From: Candidatus Rokuibacteriota bacterium
Lineage (GTDB): Bacteria > Methylomirabilota > Methylomirabilia > Rokubacteriales > CSP1-6
Direction: 5' to 3'
DNA: 53,505 nt
Assembly (NCBI GenBank): GCA_003221635.1
Contig: QHSR01000245.1
Location: forward strand, 28,814 to 82,318
Shown: positions 43,729 to 53,505 of the stretch, in pieces
Position numbering within the stretch: the stretch's first letter is position 1
Layout: every line of letters begins with the position of its first letter
Program-made: the position numbers and the translations under genes
Notes under the pieces: generated by a model
What the model was told of the DNA's origin: nothing
Database searches by the model: none
What the model saw: only the letters and a program-made list of their open reading frames with translations

Positions 43729-45186
43729 TCAGGAGCGTGGTAGGAGGACGGTGAAGCGGCTGCCCTTCCCCTCGCGCGACTCGGCGATGACGCGACCCCC
43801 GTGCGCGCTCGCAACGCCCCGCACGATCGCCAGGCCCAGGCCGGTGCCGCCCCGATCTCGGTGTGCCTGCCGGTACGGGTCGAAGATGTTCGGCAGGGCA
43901 TCAGCGGGGATACCCACACCCGTGTCCTCGACCTGGAGCTCGAACTCTGGGCTCGCGTCGATGATCCGAACGACGACACGCCCGCCGTGTGGGGTAAAGC
44001 GGATCGCGTTGGCGCCGAGATTGACCACGAGCTGGTAGAGCCGCTCCTCATCGCCGAGGTACGCGAAGTGCGACCCGTAGCGCTCGCGCTCCAGGGCGAC
44101 CCCCGCCTCCTCGGCTTGCGGGTGAAGCTCCTCGACGACGCGGTCCACGAGCATCGCGAGGTCGAGCGGCTGACGGTTGAGCTCCACGAGCCCCGCCCGG
44201 AGCCGCGACATCTCGAGGATCTGATTGGCGAGCCGGAGCAGCCTCTCGGAACTCCGCCCGATGATGTCGGTCAGGCGCCCCTGCTTCTCGGTGAGGGGGC
44301 CGGGAGCACCCTCGTGAAGGAGGTCGACGGCGCCGCGGATCGACGTGAGCGGCGACCGGAGCTCGTGGGAGACGGTTGCGAAGAACTCCCGTTTCGTCTC
44401 CTCCATCTCGCGCAGCTGGCTCGCCATCGAGTTGAACGAGAGCGCGAGCGCTCCGATCTCGTCGCGGCTGTCGACCGCGATGGGCTCTCGGAACGCACTC
44501 GCGGCGACCTCGGCGGTGGCCGAGGACAGCAGGTCGAGCGAGCGAGTCATCCGCCGAGCGACGATCGCCGTCCCGAGCAGGGCCAGGCCGACGGCCGCGC
44601 CCAGCGCGATCAGCACCGCGGTCCACGTGCGCGCCTCGAGACGCGCGGCCTCGGTCTGCGAGGCGACGACCCGCGCGCGGGTCGCCGCCATCAGCCCGTC
44701 CAGGCTTTCCCGGACCTGCTGGCCCAGCACCAGCGCGGCGGCGTCCGTCAGCCGCACGGCACGCGCGCGGTCGCCACGGTGGAGGAGCGCGTGCTCCTCG
44801 GCGACGAGGCGCCGGTACTCCTCGAACGCGGCTCTGGCCTCGCGCAGGTGCAGCGCCTCCCGCTCGCTCAGCGAGTACTCGGTGAGGCGCTCGAGATCCT
44901 CCGCGATCCGCGCCGCCAGCTCGGTCCACGCTGTCGCATACCGCCGGTCGCCCATCACCACCGCGCGCGCCTCGAGTCCCAGGAGCGGTGGAATCGCCTC
45001 GCGGGCGGACGCGGTGAGGCTCAGCGCGGGGATGGTGCGGGTCGTGATCTCGCGGTTGACGGACACGAGACGGCCCACCGCGCCGAGGCTCAGGGCGCTG
45101 ACGCCCGCGAGCACAGCGATCACGAGCGCGGAGGCGAGGAAGATCTTGGATCGGAGCCGCATGCCCAACCCACGGCCGTTTTTCAT
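43729..45186 (-). CDS. membrane sensor histidine kinase (4HB-like sensor, HAMP, HisKA, HATPase)
   Basis: FFATVSHELRSPLTSIRGAVDLL (H box), LGANAIRFTPHGG (N box), DTGVGIPADALPNIFD, GGTGLGLAIVRGV. ATG 45186. Confidence 0.94.
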   Translation of the reverse strand: MKNGRGLGMRLRSKIFLASALVIAVLAGVSALSLGAVGRLVSVNREITTRTIPALSLTASAREAIPPLLGLEARAVVMGDRRYATAWTELAARIAEDLERLTEYSLSEREALHLREARAAFEEYRRLVAEEHALLHRGDRARAVRLTDAAALVLGQQVRESLDGLMAATRARVVASQTEAARLEARTWTAVLIALGAAVGLALLGTAIVARRMTRSLDLLSSATAEVAASAFREPIAVDSRDEIGALALSFNSMASQLREMEETKREFFATVSHELRSPLTSIRGAVDLLHEGAPGPLTEKQGRLTDIIGRSSERLLRLANQILEMSRLRAGLVELNRQPLDLAMLVDRVVEELHPQAEEAGVALERERYGSHFAYLGDEERLYQLVVNLGANAIRFTPHGGRVVVRIIDASPEFELQVEDTGVGIPADALPNIFDPYRQAHRDRGGTGLGLAIVRGVASAHGGRVIAESREGKGSRFTVLLPRS

Positions 45187-45404
45187 TCGGACATTCCTGC
45201 CCTGAGCCGCTTCACCAGCTCGTAGAACGCGCTCTTCCCGCCTCGATACCCGGTGACCCGGACGCGCCGAAGAATCTCGGCGCCCGAGAGGTCGGGCTCT
45301 TCGTGTAGCCACTGTCGCACCATGGGGGCGCATCGCGCCGCTACGGACGGGCGCCCGGCCCGACTGGGCTGTGGAACCCGCGACACCCGCTCGGAGGCTT
45401 CCAT
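45183..45404 (-). CDS. 73-aa ORF resembling an N-terminal fragment of an IS21-type transposase
   Basis: MVRQWLHEEPDLSGAEILRRVRVTGYRGGKSAFYELVKRLR resembles the IstA region. ATGA overlap with the kinase start. Confidence 0.5.
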   Translation of the reverse strand: MEASERVSRVPQPSRAGRPSVAARCAPMVRQWLHEEPDLSGAEILRRVRVTGYRGGKSAFYELVKRLRAGMSE

Positions 45405-45616
45405 GCTACGGTGTCTAGGGCAAAACTGATACCGGATTCGAGAGCCAGGAATATCAGTGCTTTCCGCGCCGCCCCGGTAGCGCGAGCTGGTAAGTCCCTA
45501 GGCAGGCCGATCATTCTCGAGCCAGCGCCTTGCGTGCAGGAGCGGTGCACGATCGGCGGGATTCGCCGGCTTCACGGCGGGGCGCCTCGATCGCGAGCGT
45601 GTCCTTCACACTCTTC

Positions 45617-45646
45617 TTGCTTCGTCGACCGACGGCCTCCTATACT
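45617..45646 (+). promoter_or_regulatory. sigma70-like promoter upstream of the bactofilin gene
   Basis: TTGCTT (45617-45622), 18-bp spacer, TATACT (45641-45646). Confidence 0.4.
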
Positions 45647-45727
45647 CACCGCACTTCATTCGGGCTCGTGGTCGGCGGCTCTGATGGGCTCCGCCAGAGG
45701 CAGCCGGCGCACACGGAGGTGAAGCCG

Positions 45728-46273
45728 ATGTGGAAGCGAGCGGAACCGCTACGGCCGACGGGTGTCCCGGCCAACACCGCGCAGGCACCGTCCCACCCAT
45801 CAGTGTTGCCTGATGGCTTTGATCGGACACGGGGAGAACAACGCGTTATGAACGAAGAGCTGGCGAGCATCGGGAAGAGTATCGTCATCAACGGCGAGCT
45901 CAGCGGCAGCGAGAACCTCACGATCGAAGGCCAAGTCGACGGCAAGATCGAGCTACGGGACCACGTGCTGACGGTTGGATCGAACGGGCGTATCAAGGCG
46001 CAGGTCACCGCCAAGTCCATCGTCGTGTTGGGGCATGTGGCGGGTAATCTGACCGCGACCGAGAGGGTGGACATCAGGGAGAACGGATCAGTCGAAGGAG
46101 ATATCGTGGCGCCAAGAGTGGCGATCGCCGACGGATCGCACTTCCGCGGGAGCATCGACATGCAGCGCAAGGAGCAATCGGCCGCGACGGACCGGCCGCT
46201 CGGAGGACTCAAGCCCGAGGCGAAGGTGCCGATGCCCGCGCCGGCCGCGAACGGTGAGCTTGCCCGCGTCTGA
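45728..46273 (+). CDS. bactofilin (polymer-forming cytoskeletal protein)
   Basis: SIGKSIVINGELSGSENLTIEGQVDGKIELRDHVLTVGSNGRIKAQVTAKSIVVLGHVAGNLTATERVDIRENGSVEGDIVAPRVAIADGSHFRGSIDM. Confidence 0.93.
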   Translation: MWKRAEPLRPTGVPANTAQAPSHPSVLPDGFDRTRGEQRVMNEELASIGKSIVINGELSGSENLTIEGQVDGKIELRDHVLTVGSNGRIKAQVTAKSIVVLGHVAGNLTATERVDIRENGSVEGDIVAPRVAIADGSHFRGSIDMQRKEQSAATDRPLGGLKPEAKVPMPAPAANGELARV

Positions 46274-46747
46274 CTACCCGGACGCGGCGGCGGCCTTCTC
46301 CTTACGCTTCCGCCGGCCGGTCGCGCCGGCTTCGCCCTTGGGAGCGCGTTCCTTCTTCTCGCCCTTCTTGTCCTTGTCCGTCGGCGTCTCGACGCGATCG
46401 ACCAGCTCGAGGAACACCAGGGGCGCCCCGTCGCCCGGGCGCTGGCCGGCCTTGATGATGCGAGTGTAGCCGCCGTGGCGATCGGCGAAGCGCGCGGCGA
46501 TCGTGTCGAAGAGCCGGCCCACCACCTCGGTGTCCGGGATCATCGACAGGGCCTGGCGGCGCGCGTGGAGGTTCTCGCGCTTGGCCAGGGTGACCATGTG
46601 GTCCGCGAGGCCCCGCACCGCCTTGGCCTTCGCCTCGGTCGTGGTGATGCGCTCGTGCCGGAACAGCGCGACGAGGAGGTTGCGGAACAGCGCCCAGCGG
46701 TGCTGCGTGACACGGCCGAGCTTGTAGCCGGCGTTGCGGTGCCTCAT
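46274..46747 (-). CDS. rplQ: 50S ribosomal protein L17
   Basis: MRHRNAGYKLGRVTQHRWALFRNLLVALFRHERITTTEAKAKAVR. Confidence 0.97.
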   Translation of the reverse strand: MRHRNAGYKLGRVTQHRWALFRNLLVALFRHERITTTEAKAKAVRGLADHMVTLAKRENLHARRQALSMIPDTEVVGRLFDTIAARFADRHGGYTRIIKAGQRPGDGAPLVFLELVDRVETPTDKDKKGEKKERAPKGEAGATGRRKRKEKAAAASG

Positions 46748-47727
46748 CGGGCCACGCTGCCCCGCCCCAGGGCGCCGAGGACGTTCGGATCGATCCGCAT
46801 ACCGAGCGACAGGCCGAGCGCGGCGAGCGCCGTCTTGATCTCGTCGATCGATTTCTCACCGAGGTTCTTCACATGCTCCAGGTCGGCCTCGTTCTTCTGG
46901 ACCAGGTCCACCACCTGGTTCAGCTCGGCGTTCTTCAGCGCGTTGATGGCGCGGGCCGGAAGCGCCAGCTCCTCGAGCGTCTTGGCCAGGGCATCGCGCA
47001 GGAACGCCTCTCCGCCATCGCCCTCCGCTTCCTCGTCCTCGCGCGGCACGCCGGCGGCCAGCGGACGAAAGTGGTCCTTGAGGTAGGTGGAGGCGCGGGT
47101 GAGCGCGTCGTCGGGGCTCACGGAGCCGTTCGTCCACACCTCGACCACCAGCTTTTCGTAGTCGGTGATCTTCCCGAGCCTGGACATCTCGACGTTGTAC
47201 GCCACCCGTGTGATGGGCGAATAGGCGGCGTCGAGCGGCAGCGCGCCGGCCGGGACGGCGGTGGTCGCACGATCGACCGCCTCGTAGCCGCGGCCGATGC
47301 CGACGCCGAGCTCCATCGTCACCCGGGTGTTGGATTCGATCGTGAAGAGATGGATTTCGGGGTTCACCACCTCGACGTCGGTCTCGGGGACGTCCGCGCC
47401 CGTCACGACCTTCGGTCCGCTCACCTCGATCCGCAGCACCTTGGGCTCACCCGACGGCACCTGGATCGCGAGCTTCTTGAGATTGAGCAGGACATCGACG
47501 GTGCCCTCCTTGACGCCCGGGATTTTGGTCTCCGCGCTCCTGACACCGTCGATCCGCACCCAGGACACCGCCGCGCCCGGCACGACCGCGAGCAGGGTAC
47601 GCCGGAGCGAGTTCCCGACGGTGAGCGCGTAGCCCTTCTCGAAGGGCTCGGCGACGAGCCGTCCGTACTGGTCGCTCAGGATCTCCCACTCGACCTTCTT
47701 CGGCTTCTGAAACGGAATACGTGGCAT
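46744..47727 (-). CDS. rpoA: DNA-directed RNA polymerase subunit alpha
   Basis: PFEKGYALTVGNSLRRTLLAVVPGAAV, C-terminal LVQKNEADLEHVKNLGEKSIDEIKTALAALGLSLGM. Confidence 0.98.
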   Translation of the reverse strand: MPRIPFQKPKKVEWEILSDQYGRLVAEPFEKGYALTVGNSLRRTLLAVVPGAAVSWVRIDGVRSAETKIPGVKEGTVDVLLNLKKLAIQVPSGEPKVLRIEVSGPKVVTGADVPETDVEVVNPEIHLFTIESNTRVTMELGVGIGRGYEAVDRATTAVPAGALPLDAAYSPITRVAYNVEMSRLGKITDYEKLVVEVWTNGSVSPDDALTRASTYLKDHFRPLAAGVPREDEEAEGDGGEAFLRDALAKTLEELALPARAINALKNAELNQVVDLVQKNEADLEHVKNLGEKSIDEIKTALAALGLSLGMRIDPNVLGALGRGSVAR

Positions 47728-47735
47728 AGCCTTCC

Positions 47736-48359
47736 TTACTTGCTGTACAGCTCGACGATGAGCTGCTCGGCGACGGGGATCTGGATATCGTCACGCAGCG
47801 GCAAGCTCCGGACGACCCCCCTCTTCTCGTTCAGGTCGAGCTCCAGCCACTGCGGCACCTGGCCGCGGCCGGCGTTGACGTTGTCGTCGAGCCTGACCTG
47901 CAGCTTGGAGGTCGGCCGGAGCTGGATCAAGTCGCCGACTTTCACCAGAAGCGACGGGATCGACACCTTCCGGCCGTTCACCTGGAAGTGACCGTGCGCC
48001 ACCATCTGCCGCCCTTCGCGGCGCGAGGCCGCGAACCCGAGCCGGTGCACGACGTTGTCGAGGCGCAGCTCGAGAAGCCGCAGGAGGTTCTCGCCGGTGA
48101 CACCCTTCTCGGCCTCCGCCCACTGGAAATACTTGCGGAACTGGCTCTCGAGCACACCGTAGATCCGCTTGGCCTTCTGCTTCTCGCGGAGCTGGACGCC
48201 GAAGGCGGTGAGCTTGCCGCGGTTGAGCCCGTGCTGACCCGGCGGATAGTTGCGCCGCTCGATCGCGCACTTGTCGGTGAAACAACGGGCGCCCTTCAAG
48301 AAGAGCTTCATGCCCTCGCGTCGGCACAGCCGGCACTTCGCGTCGCGATACCGCGCCAT
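47736..48359 (-). CDS. rpsD: 30S ribosomal protein S4 (Cys-containing zinc-type N-terminus)
   Basis: [44 protein letters not shown]. Confidence 0.97.
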   Translation of the reverse strand: MARYRDAKCRLCRREGMKLFLKGARCFTDKCAIERRNYPPGQHGLNRGKLTAFGVQLREKQKAKRIYGVLESQFRKYFQWAEAEKGVTGENLLRLLELRLDNVVHRLGFAASRREGRQMVAHGHFQVNGRKVSIPSLLVKVGDLIQLRPTSKLQVRLDDNVNAGRGQVPQWLELDLNEKRGVVRSLPLRDDIQIPVAEQLIVELYSK

Positions 48360-48368
48360 CGCCGCCCC

Positions 48369-48776
48369 CTACACCCGCCGCCGCTTCGGCGGGCGGCACC
48401 CGTCGTGCGGGATCGGCGTCACGTCACGGATGGCGGTGATCTCCAGGCCCGCGGCCTGCAGGGAGCGGATGGCCGCCTCCCGGCCGGCCCCGGGGCCGCG
48501 CACGAAGACTTCGATCTGCTTCAGGCCGTACTCCATCGCCTTGCGCGCGGCGAACTCGGAGGCCGTCTGGGCGGCGAAGGGCGTGCTCTTGCGCGAGCCC
48601 TTGAACCCCGCGCTCCCGGCGCTCGACCAGGACACGACGTTCCCCATGCGGTCGGTGAGCGTGACGATCGTGTTGTTGAACGTCGCCTGGATGTGGGCGA
48701 TGCCGGTGCGCACCTCGCGCCGCTCGCGCTTCTTGCCGCCCTTCTTCCGTGGTGTCGGTTTCGCTTCCTCGGCCAT
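48369..48776 (-). CDS. rpsK: 30S ribosomal protein S11
   Basis: [59 protein letters not shown]. Confidence 0.98.
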   Translation of the reverse strand: MAEEAKPTPRKKGGKKRERREVRTGIAHIQATFNNTIVTLTDRMGNVVSWSSAGSAGFKGSRKSTPFAAQTASEFAARKAMEYGLKQIEVFVRGPGAGREAAIRSLQAAGLEITAIRDVTPIPHDGCRPPKRRRV

Positions 48777-48779
48777 GCC

Positions 48780-49217
48780 TTACGCTCCCGCTTTCTTCGG
48801 CGCTGCCGCCGGCGCGGCCGCGGGCGCGGGCGCCGCCGTCGTCGCGGCCACCTTCTTCTTGATCATCACACCCCGCTTCGGCCCTTTTCGCGTCCGGGCG
48901 TTCGTATGCGTGCGCTGACCCCGCACCGGGAGGCCGCGCCGGTGCCGGATTCCGCGGTACGCGCCGATGTCCATGAGGCGCTTCACGTTCATCGACACCT
49001 CGCGGCGCAGGTCGCCTTCGACCTTGAGCTCGCGCTCGATGAGCTCGCGGATCCGGTTCACCTCGTCGTCCGACCACGCCTTCACCCGCTTGCTGGGGTC
49101 GACGTTGGCCCGGAGCAGGATGCGCCGCCCCGTGGACCGGCCGAGACCGTAAATATACGTCACCGCAACTTCGCCCCGCTTCTCCCGGGGCAGATCCACT
49201 CCCGCCACTCGTGCCAT
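48780..49217 (-). CDS. rpsM: 30S ribosomal protein S13
   Basis: [57 protein letters not shown]. Ala/Pro-rich C-terminal tail. Confidence 0.97.
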   Translation of the reverse strand: MARVAGVDLPREKRGEVAVTYIYGLGRSTGRRILLRANVDPSKRVKAWSDDEVNRIRELIERELKVEGDLRREVSMNVKRLMDIGAYRGIRHRRGLPVRGQRTHTNARTRKGPKRGVMIKKKVAATTAAPAPAAAPAAAPKKAGA

Positions 49218-49233
49218 AGTCCCCTCCGCCCGC

Positions 49234-49347
49234 TCAGCCCTGTCGCGCCTTGTGCCGCGGGTTCTTGCAGATGATCCGCGTCACGCCGCGACGCTTGACG
49301 ATCTTGCAGTGCTCGCAGCGCACCTTGATCGACGGTCGTACTTTCAT
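49234..49347 (-). CDS. rpmJ: 50S ribosomal protein L36
   Basis: Hand translation: [37 protein letters not shown]. Too short for the ORF track. Confidence 0.95.
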   Translation of the reverse strand: MKVRPSIKVRCEHCKIVKRRGVTRIICKNPRHKARQG

Positions 49348-49370
49348 CGCTCCTGTCCTCGCCCCGGTCC

Positions 49371-49589
49371 TTACTTGAACCGATAGGTGATTCGGCCGCG
49401 GGTGAGGTCGTACGGCGACAGCTCGACCTTCACGCGGTCACCCGGCAGGATGCGGATGAAATTCATCCGCATCTTACCGCTGACGTGCGCGAGCACCTTG
49501 TGCCCGTTCTCGAGCTCGACCCGGAACATCGCGTTGGGCAGCGGCTCGACCACCGTCCCCTCGACCTCGATCGCGTCTTCTTTGGGCAC
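49371..49589 (-). CDS. infA: translation initiation factor IF-1
   Basis: [74 protein letters not shown] start overlaps map TAG. Confidence 0.96.
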   Translation of the reverse strand: MPKEDAIEVEGTVVEPLPNAMFRVELENGHKVLAHVSGKMRMNFIRILPGDRVKVELSPYDLTRGRITYRFK

Positions 49590-50377
49590 TATCCGCGACC
49601 CGCGGGCGCCGTGGGCGCCGACTGGCCGATCCGGCTCGTCAGCACCTCCGGGCCGTGCTCGGTCACCGCCACGGTGTGCTCGAAGTGTGCGGCCAGACTC
49701 CCGTCCTGCGTCACGGCCGTCCACCCGTCGTCCAGAATCCTGACCTCCCAGCTCCCCATCGTGACCATCGGCTCGATCGCCAGCACCATCCCGGCACGGA
49801 GCTGCGGGCCCCGGCCCGGATCCCCGAAGTTGGGAATCTGGGGCTCTTCGTGCAGCGCCCGCCCGATGCCGTGCCCGACGAAGGCGCGCACGATCGAGAA
49901 CCCGTGCGCCTCGACGTGCGACTGGACGGCGTGCGACACGTCGGACAGCCGCCGATCCGTCCGGCACTCCTGGATGGCCCGCTCCAGGCTCTCACGGGTG
50001 ACGTCCAGGAGCTTCTGCACGTTCGCCGGCACCGGGCCGACCGGCAGCGTGAACGCGCAGTCCGCGTAGTACCCCTCGACGATGCATCCGAGGTCGAGCC
50101 CGACGATGTCGCCCTCGTGGATCTTGCGCCGGGGCGACGGGATGCCGTGCACGACTTCCTCGTTGATCGAAATGCAGACCGTCGCCGGAAAGCCGCGATA
50201 GCCTTTAAAGGCCGGCGCGGCGCCCTCGCGATGGATGTACGCCTCGACGTCCTCGTCGATGTCGAGCGTCGACATTCCCGGGCGGACGGAGGCGCGCAGG
50301 CGCTCCACCACGCCGGCCAGGATGTGGCCCGCTCGCCGCATGAGCGCGATCTCGCGCGCCGACTTGAGCACGATCAC
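49589..50377 (-). CDS. map: type I methionyl aminopeptidase
   Basis: [75 protein letters not shown] start 50377. Confidence 0.96.
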   Translation of the reverse strand: MIVLKSAREIALMRRAGHILAGVVERLRASVRPGMSTLDIDEDVEAYIHREGAAPAFKGYRGFPATVCISINEEVVHGIPSPRRKIHEGDIVGLDLGCIVEGYYADCAFTLPVGPVPANVQKLLDVTRESLERAIQECRTDRRLSDVSHAVQSHVEAHGFSIVRAFVGHGIGRALHEEPQIPNFGDPGRGPQLRAGMVLAIEPMVTMGSWEVRILDDGWTAVTQDGSLAAHFEHTVAVTEHGPEVLTSRIGQSAPTAPAGRG

Positions 50378-51030
50378 CGTTCGGCCCCCACGGCGGCCCG
50401 GACCGCGTCCCTGATGGCCGCGATCGCGCCCTCGCCGACCACGGTGGCCAGCACGTTGCGCTGGCGGTAGTAGTCGAGCAGGGGCGCCGTCTGTCGCCGG
50501 TAGACTTCGAGGCGGTTCCGCACGGTGGCCTCGCGGTCGTCTTCCCGCTGATAGAGCTCGCCGCCGCACGCGTCGCAGACGCCCGCGCGCTTCGGCGGGC
50601 TCGACGTCAGATGGTACGTACGGCCGCACGCGCGGCACACGCGCCGGCCCGTCAGCCGGCGCAGCAGCTCGGCCTCGGAGACGTCGAAGTAGACCACCGC
50701 GTCGAGCGTCTGGCCGAGGTCCTTCAACAGTCGCGCGAGGGCCTCCGCCTGGGCGATGGTCCGCGGAAAGCCGTCGAGGATGAAGCCCCTCGCCGCGTCG
50801 CGCCCGCCGAGGCGCTCGGCCATCAACCGAATGATCACATCGTCGGGGACGAGCGCGCCGTGATCCATGTAGCGCTTGGCTTCGACTCCGACTGCCGTGC
50901 CGGCCGCCACCGCCTCGCGCAACATGTCGCCGGTCGCGAGGTGGGGCACGCCCCACTCGCGCGCGAGGTCGCGCGCCTGGGTGCCCTTGCCGGCTCCCGG
51001 AGGTCCGAGAAACGCGACGCGCACGCTCAA
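50374..51030 (-). CDS. adk: adenylate kinase (zinc-finger LID type)
   Basis: RVAFLGPPGAGKGTQARDLA, FILDGFPRTIAQAEAL, CRACGRTYH...GVCDACGGELYQREDD. TTG 51030 (TTGA overlap) or GTG 51024. Confidence 0.96.
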   Translation of the reverse strand: MSVRVAFLGPPGAGKGTQARDLAREWGVPHLATGDMLREAVAAGTAVGVEAKRYMDHGALVPDDVIIRLMAERLGGRDAARGFILDGFPRTIAQAEALARLLKDLGQTLDAVVYFDVSEAELLRRLTGRRVCRACGRTYHLTSSPPKRAGVCDACGGELYQREDDREATVRNRLEVYRRQTAPLLDYYRQRNVLATVVGEGAIAAIRDAVRAAVGAER

Positions 51031-52355
51031 CTCCGCGCGAACGCGCCCGAGCGCGACTTGGACCGCTTCAGGAAGCCCTCGTAGTTCCGCATGAGGAGGT
51101 GGGACTCCATCTGGCGAACGGTGTCGAGCGCCACGCCGACCACGATCAAGAGGCTGGTCCCGCCGAAGTAGAACGGCACGTTGAACCAACGGATCAGGTA
51201 GTCCGGCAGCACCGAGATCAGCGCGAGGAACAGGGCGCCCGGCAGGGTGATCCGCGTGAGCGTCCGGTCGATGTACTCCGCCGTCTTCTTGCCCGGCCGC
51301 ACGCCCGGGATGAAGCCACCGTACTTCTTCATATTGTCCGCGAGGTCGATCGGGTTGAACACGATCGCCGTGTAGAAATAGGCGAAGAAGACGATCAGCC
51401 CCATGTACATCAGGGTGTAGAAGGCGCGTCCGGGCGACATCGCGTCGGCGATCCACTGCATCCACGGGTGCGGGACGAATCGCGTCAGGGTCGCCGGGAA
51501 CAGGATCAGCGAGGACGCGAAGATGACCGGGATGACGCCCGCCGTGTTGATCCGTAACGGGATGTGCGTCGACTGCCCGCCGTACACGCGCCGGCCGACG
51601 ACGCGTTTGGCGTACTGCACCGGGATCTTTCGCTGGCCCTCCTGCATGAGCACGACGGCCGCCGTCACCCCGACCATCACCAGGATGATCGCGCCGAAGA
51701 CGAAGAGCTTCAGCTCGCCCGTCGAGATGAGGACGTACGAGGCCTGGATGGCCGACGGCAGCCGCACGACGATTCCCGCGAAGATGATCAGCGAGATCCC
51801 GTTGCCGATGCCCTTCTCGGAGATCTGCTCGCCCATCCACATGATCAGCGCGGTCCCCGCGGTCAGCGTGATCATCGTCAGCAGCCGGAACCCCCAGCCG
51901 GGCGTCGGCACGATCGCCAGGCCCTCGGGGCTCCGCATGCTCTCGAGGCCGTACGCGATGCCGAGCGCCTGGACGCACGACAGCACGATCGTGCCGTACC
52001 GGGTGTACTGGGTGATCTTCTTGCGGCCCGCCTCGCCCTCCTTGGCGAGCCGCTCGAGCGTCGGGACGACGACGGTCAGGAGCTGCAGGATGATCGACGC
52101 CGAGATGTACGGCATGATGCCGAGCGCGAAGATGGACAGCCGCCTCAGATTTCCGCCCGAGAAGAGATCGACCATTCCCAGGAGCGTGCCCTGCACCTGA
52201 TCGAAGAACTGCGAGAGCGCATGGCCGTCGATGCCGGGGGTGGGCACGTGGGCGCCCAGACGGTACGCGACGAGCAGCACCGCGGTCATGAGGACGCGCC
52301 GCTTCAGCTCCGGGATCTTGAAGACGTTCTGGAAGCTCTGGAGACTCTCGATCAC
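51027..52355 (-). CDS. secY: preprotein translocase subunit SecY
   Basis: LGIMPYISASIILQLLTVVVPTLERLAKEGEAGRKKITQYTRYGT and multiple TM segments. Confidence 0.98.
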   Translation of the reverse strand: MIESLQSFQNVFKIPELKRRVLMTAVLLVAYRLGAHVPTPGIDGHALSQFFDQVQGTLLGMVDLFSGGNLRRLSIFALGIMPYISASIILQLLTVVVPTLERLAKEGEAGRKKITQYTRYGTIVLSCVQALGIAYGLESMRSPEGLAIVPTPGWGFRLLTMITLTAGTALIMWMGEQISEKGIGNGISLIIFAGIVVRLPSAIQASYVLISTGELKLFVFGAIILVMVGVTAAVVLMQEGQRKIPVQYAKRVVGRRVYGGQSTHIPLRINTAGVIPVIFASSLILFPATLTRFVPHPWMQWIADAMSPGRAFYTLMYMGLIVFFAYFYTAIVFNPIDLADNMKKYGGFIPGVRPGKKTAEYIDRTLTRITLPGALFLALISVLPDYLIRWFNVPFYFGGTSLLIVVGVALDTVRQMESHLLMRNYEGFLKRSKSRSGAFARS

Positions 52356-52819
52356 GAAGCCGGCACCTCGCCGCCGAGCGTCTCGACGCGACCGCCCTTC
52401 GCCTCGATCTTCGCGCGCGCGGATCCGCTCACCGCGTGCGCGCGGACGGTCAGCGCATGCGCCACGTCCCCCTCGCCGAGGATCTTCACGCGCGACCGCG
52501 CGCTGCCCTTGATCAGGCGCGCGCGGGTGAGGCTCTCGGGATCGACCACAGCATTCGGCCCGAACCCGCCGAGCGCCTCGAGGTTGACGACCACGTAGAC
52601 GGTCCGGCCGCCGTGGGGGACGAAGCCGCGCTTGGGCAGCCGGCGGTAGAGCGGCATCTGGCCGCCCTCGAATCCGCCGCCCTTGCCGCCGCCCGACCGG
52701 GCGTTGTGGCCCTTGTGCCCCTTGGTAGAGGTCTTCCCGTGACCGGAGCCGGGGCCGCGACCGATCTTCTTCCGCCGCTTGGTGGCGCCCGGCGCCGGGC
52801 GCAGCTCGTCAAGCTTCAC
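52352..52819 (-). CDS. rplO: 50S ribosomal protein L15
   Basis: [66 protein letters not shown]. Confidence 0.98.
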   Translation of the reverse strand: MKLDELRPAPGATKRRKKIGRGPGSGHGKTSTKGHKGHNARSGGGKGGGFEGGQMPLYRRLPKRGFVPHGGRTVYVVVNLEALGGFGPNAVVDPESLTRARLIKGSARSRVKILGEGDVAHALTVRAHAVSGSARAKIEAKGGRVETLGGEVPAS

Positions 52820-52997
52820 GGGTCACCTTGAGCACGTGGGGTACCGCCGCGATCATGCCGCGCACCGACGGCGAGTCCGCGTGGCTGACCACCTGACGGA
52901 TGTGGCGGAGGCCGAGCGCCCGGACCGTCGCTTCCTGCCTGGGGGACAGGCCGATGAGCGAGCGCGTGAGCGTGACTCTAAGCCTCTTGTCGGCCAC
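52809..52997 (-). CDS. rpmD: 50S ribosomal protein L30
   Basis: [61 protein letters not shown] 52997. Confidence 0.94.
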   Translation of the reverse strand: MADKRLRVTLTRSLIGLSPRQEATVRALGLRHIRQVVSHADSPSVRGMIAAVPHVLKVTREA

Positions 52998-53505
52998 CGA
53001 CCGTCTCCTCCACCAACGCGCTGTCGCCACGCCGCCGCGCCGCGTGCAGGTCTTGCAGGCGCTTGATCCGGCGCAGGGCGTCGAGCGTGGCCTTGAGCAC
53101 GTTGTGCGGGTTATTCGATCCGAGCGTCTTCGTGAGGATGTCCTGCACGCCCGCCGCCTCGAGGATCGGCCGCACGGCGCCCCCGGCGATGACGCCCGTG
53201 CCAGGCACCGCCGGCTTGAGGAAGACGCGCCCGGCGCCGAAGTGTCCGGTGATCTCGCACGGGATCGTCGTGTCCTTCAGCGGCACGAAGATCAGATCCT
53301 TCTTGGCGTGCTCCACCGCCTTGCGGATCGCCTCGGGCACCTCGTGGGCCTTGCCGAGGCCGACACCCACGTGGCCCCGACCGTCGCCGACCACCACCAG
53401 CGCCGTGAACGAGAAGCGGCGGCCGCCCTTGACGACCTTGGCCACGCGGTTGATGGAGACAACGCGGTCATTCAGCTCGAGCACGCTCGGATCGATCTTC
53501 GCTTC
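52978..53505 (-). CDS. rpsE: 30S ribosomal protein S5, partial (5' end beyond window)
   Basis: [65 protein letters not shown]. Reading frame continues to the window edge past the track's start at 53484. Confidence 0.96.
   Translation of the reverse strand, partial: EAKIDPSVLELNDRVVSINRVAKVVKGGRRFSFTALVVVGDGRGHVGVGLGKAHEVPEAIRKAVEHAKKDLIFVPLKDTTIPCEITGHFGAGRVFLKPAVPGTGVIAGGAVRPILEAAGVQDILTKTLGSNNPHNVLKATLDALRRIKRLQDLHAARRRGDSALVEETVGGRQEA

Noticed and set aside
45411-45600. Intergenic region examined for a tRNA
   Set aside because: No cloverleaf or TTCRA-type T-arm arrangement could be assembled.
46274-53505. Ribosomal block scanned for insertions or rearrangements
   Set aside because: Gene order rpsE-rpmD-rplO-secY-adk-map-infA-rpmJ-rpsM-rpsK-rpsD-rpoA-rplQ is canonical.

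Overview
High-GC bacterial chromosome window with no rRNA or tRNA genes and no CRISPR array that I could see. The lineage is not determinable here. The gene mix (duplicated hydantoinase-type genes, TAXI solute-binding protein, many GTG/TTG starts) would fit a soil lineage such as Rokubacteria/Methylomirabilota, but that is only an impression. From left to right: (1) 1-7672, minus strand, a tightly coupled glycan/lipid-glycosylation cluster: two full paralogous GT39-like membrane proteins, a degenerate third copy, two GT2 enzymes (one fused to a methyltransferase), two methyltransferases and a DegT aminotransferase. (2) 7900-16681, a GT39 protein, MaoC, MOSC, a FAD oxidoreductase, a TAXI-type SBP and HyuA/HyuB, with a shared ~70-bp repeat in both hyu genes that coincides with a frameshift. 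(3) 16963-25907, an accessory surface/Rhs island: an IPT/TIG plus repeat protein, a Sec-exported Rhs/YD-repeat protein with a compositionally distinct C-terminal putative toxin domain, a candidate membrane immunity protein, and a 5'-truncated CARDB-protein remnant. (4) 26062-27370, methylglyoxal synthase and a maleate isomerase/AMDase-like protein. (5) 27493-33759, an overlapping five-gene envelope-type operon (two paralogous TPR proteins, DUF4124-like, zinc-ribbon YjgN-like, M48 peptidase). (6) 33863-46273, FIST, NtrC-type regulator, thioredoxin, trpE/trpG, thiL, two CNNM/CBS proteins, dienelactone hydrolase, histidine kinase with a coupled IS21-like fragment, and bactofilin. (7) 46274-53505, the end of the spc/alpha ribosomal operon (rplQ to rpsE). 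The best candidate for an undescribed system is the Rhs C-terminal domain plus the adjacent small membrane protein (24039-24849). The five-gene TPR/DUF4124/YjgN/M48 operon comes second. All functional calls rest on reading the supplied translations and DNA; no database search was run.
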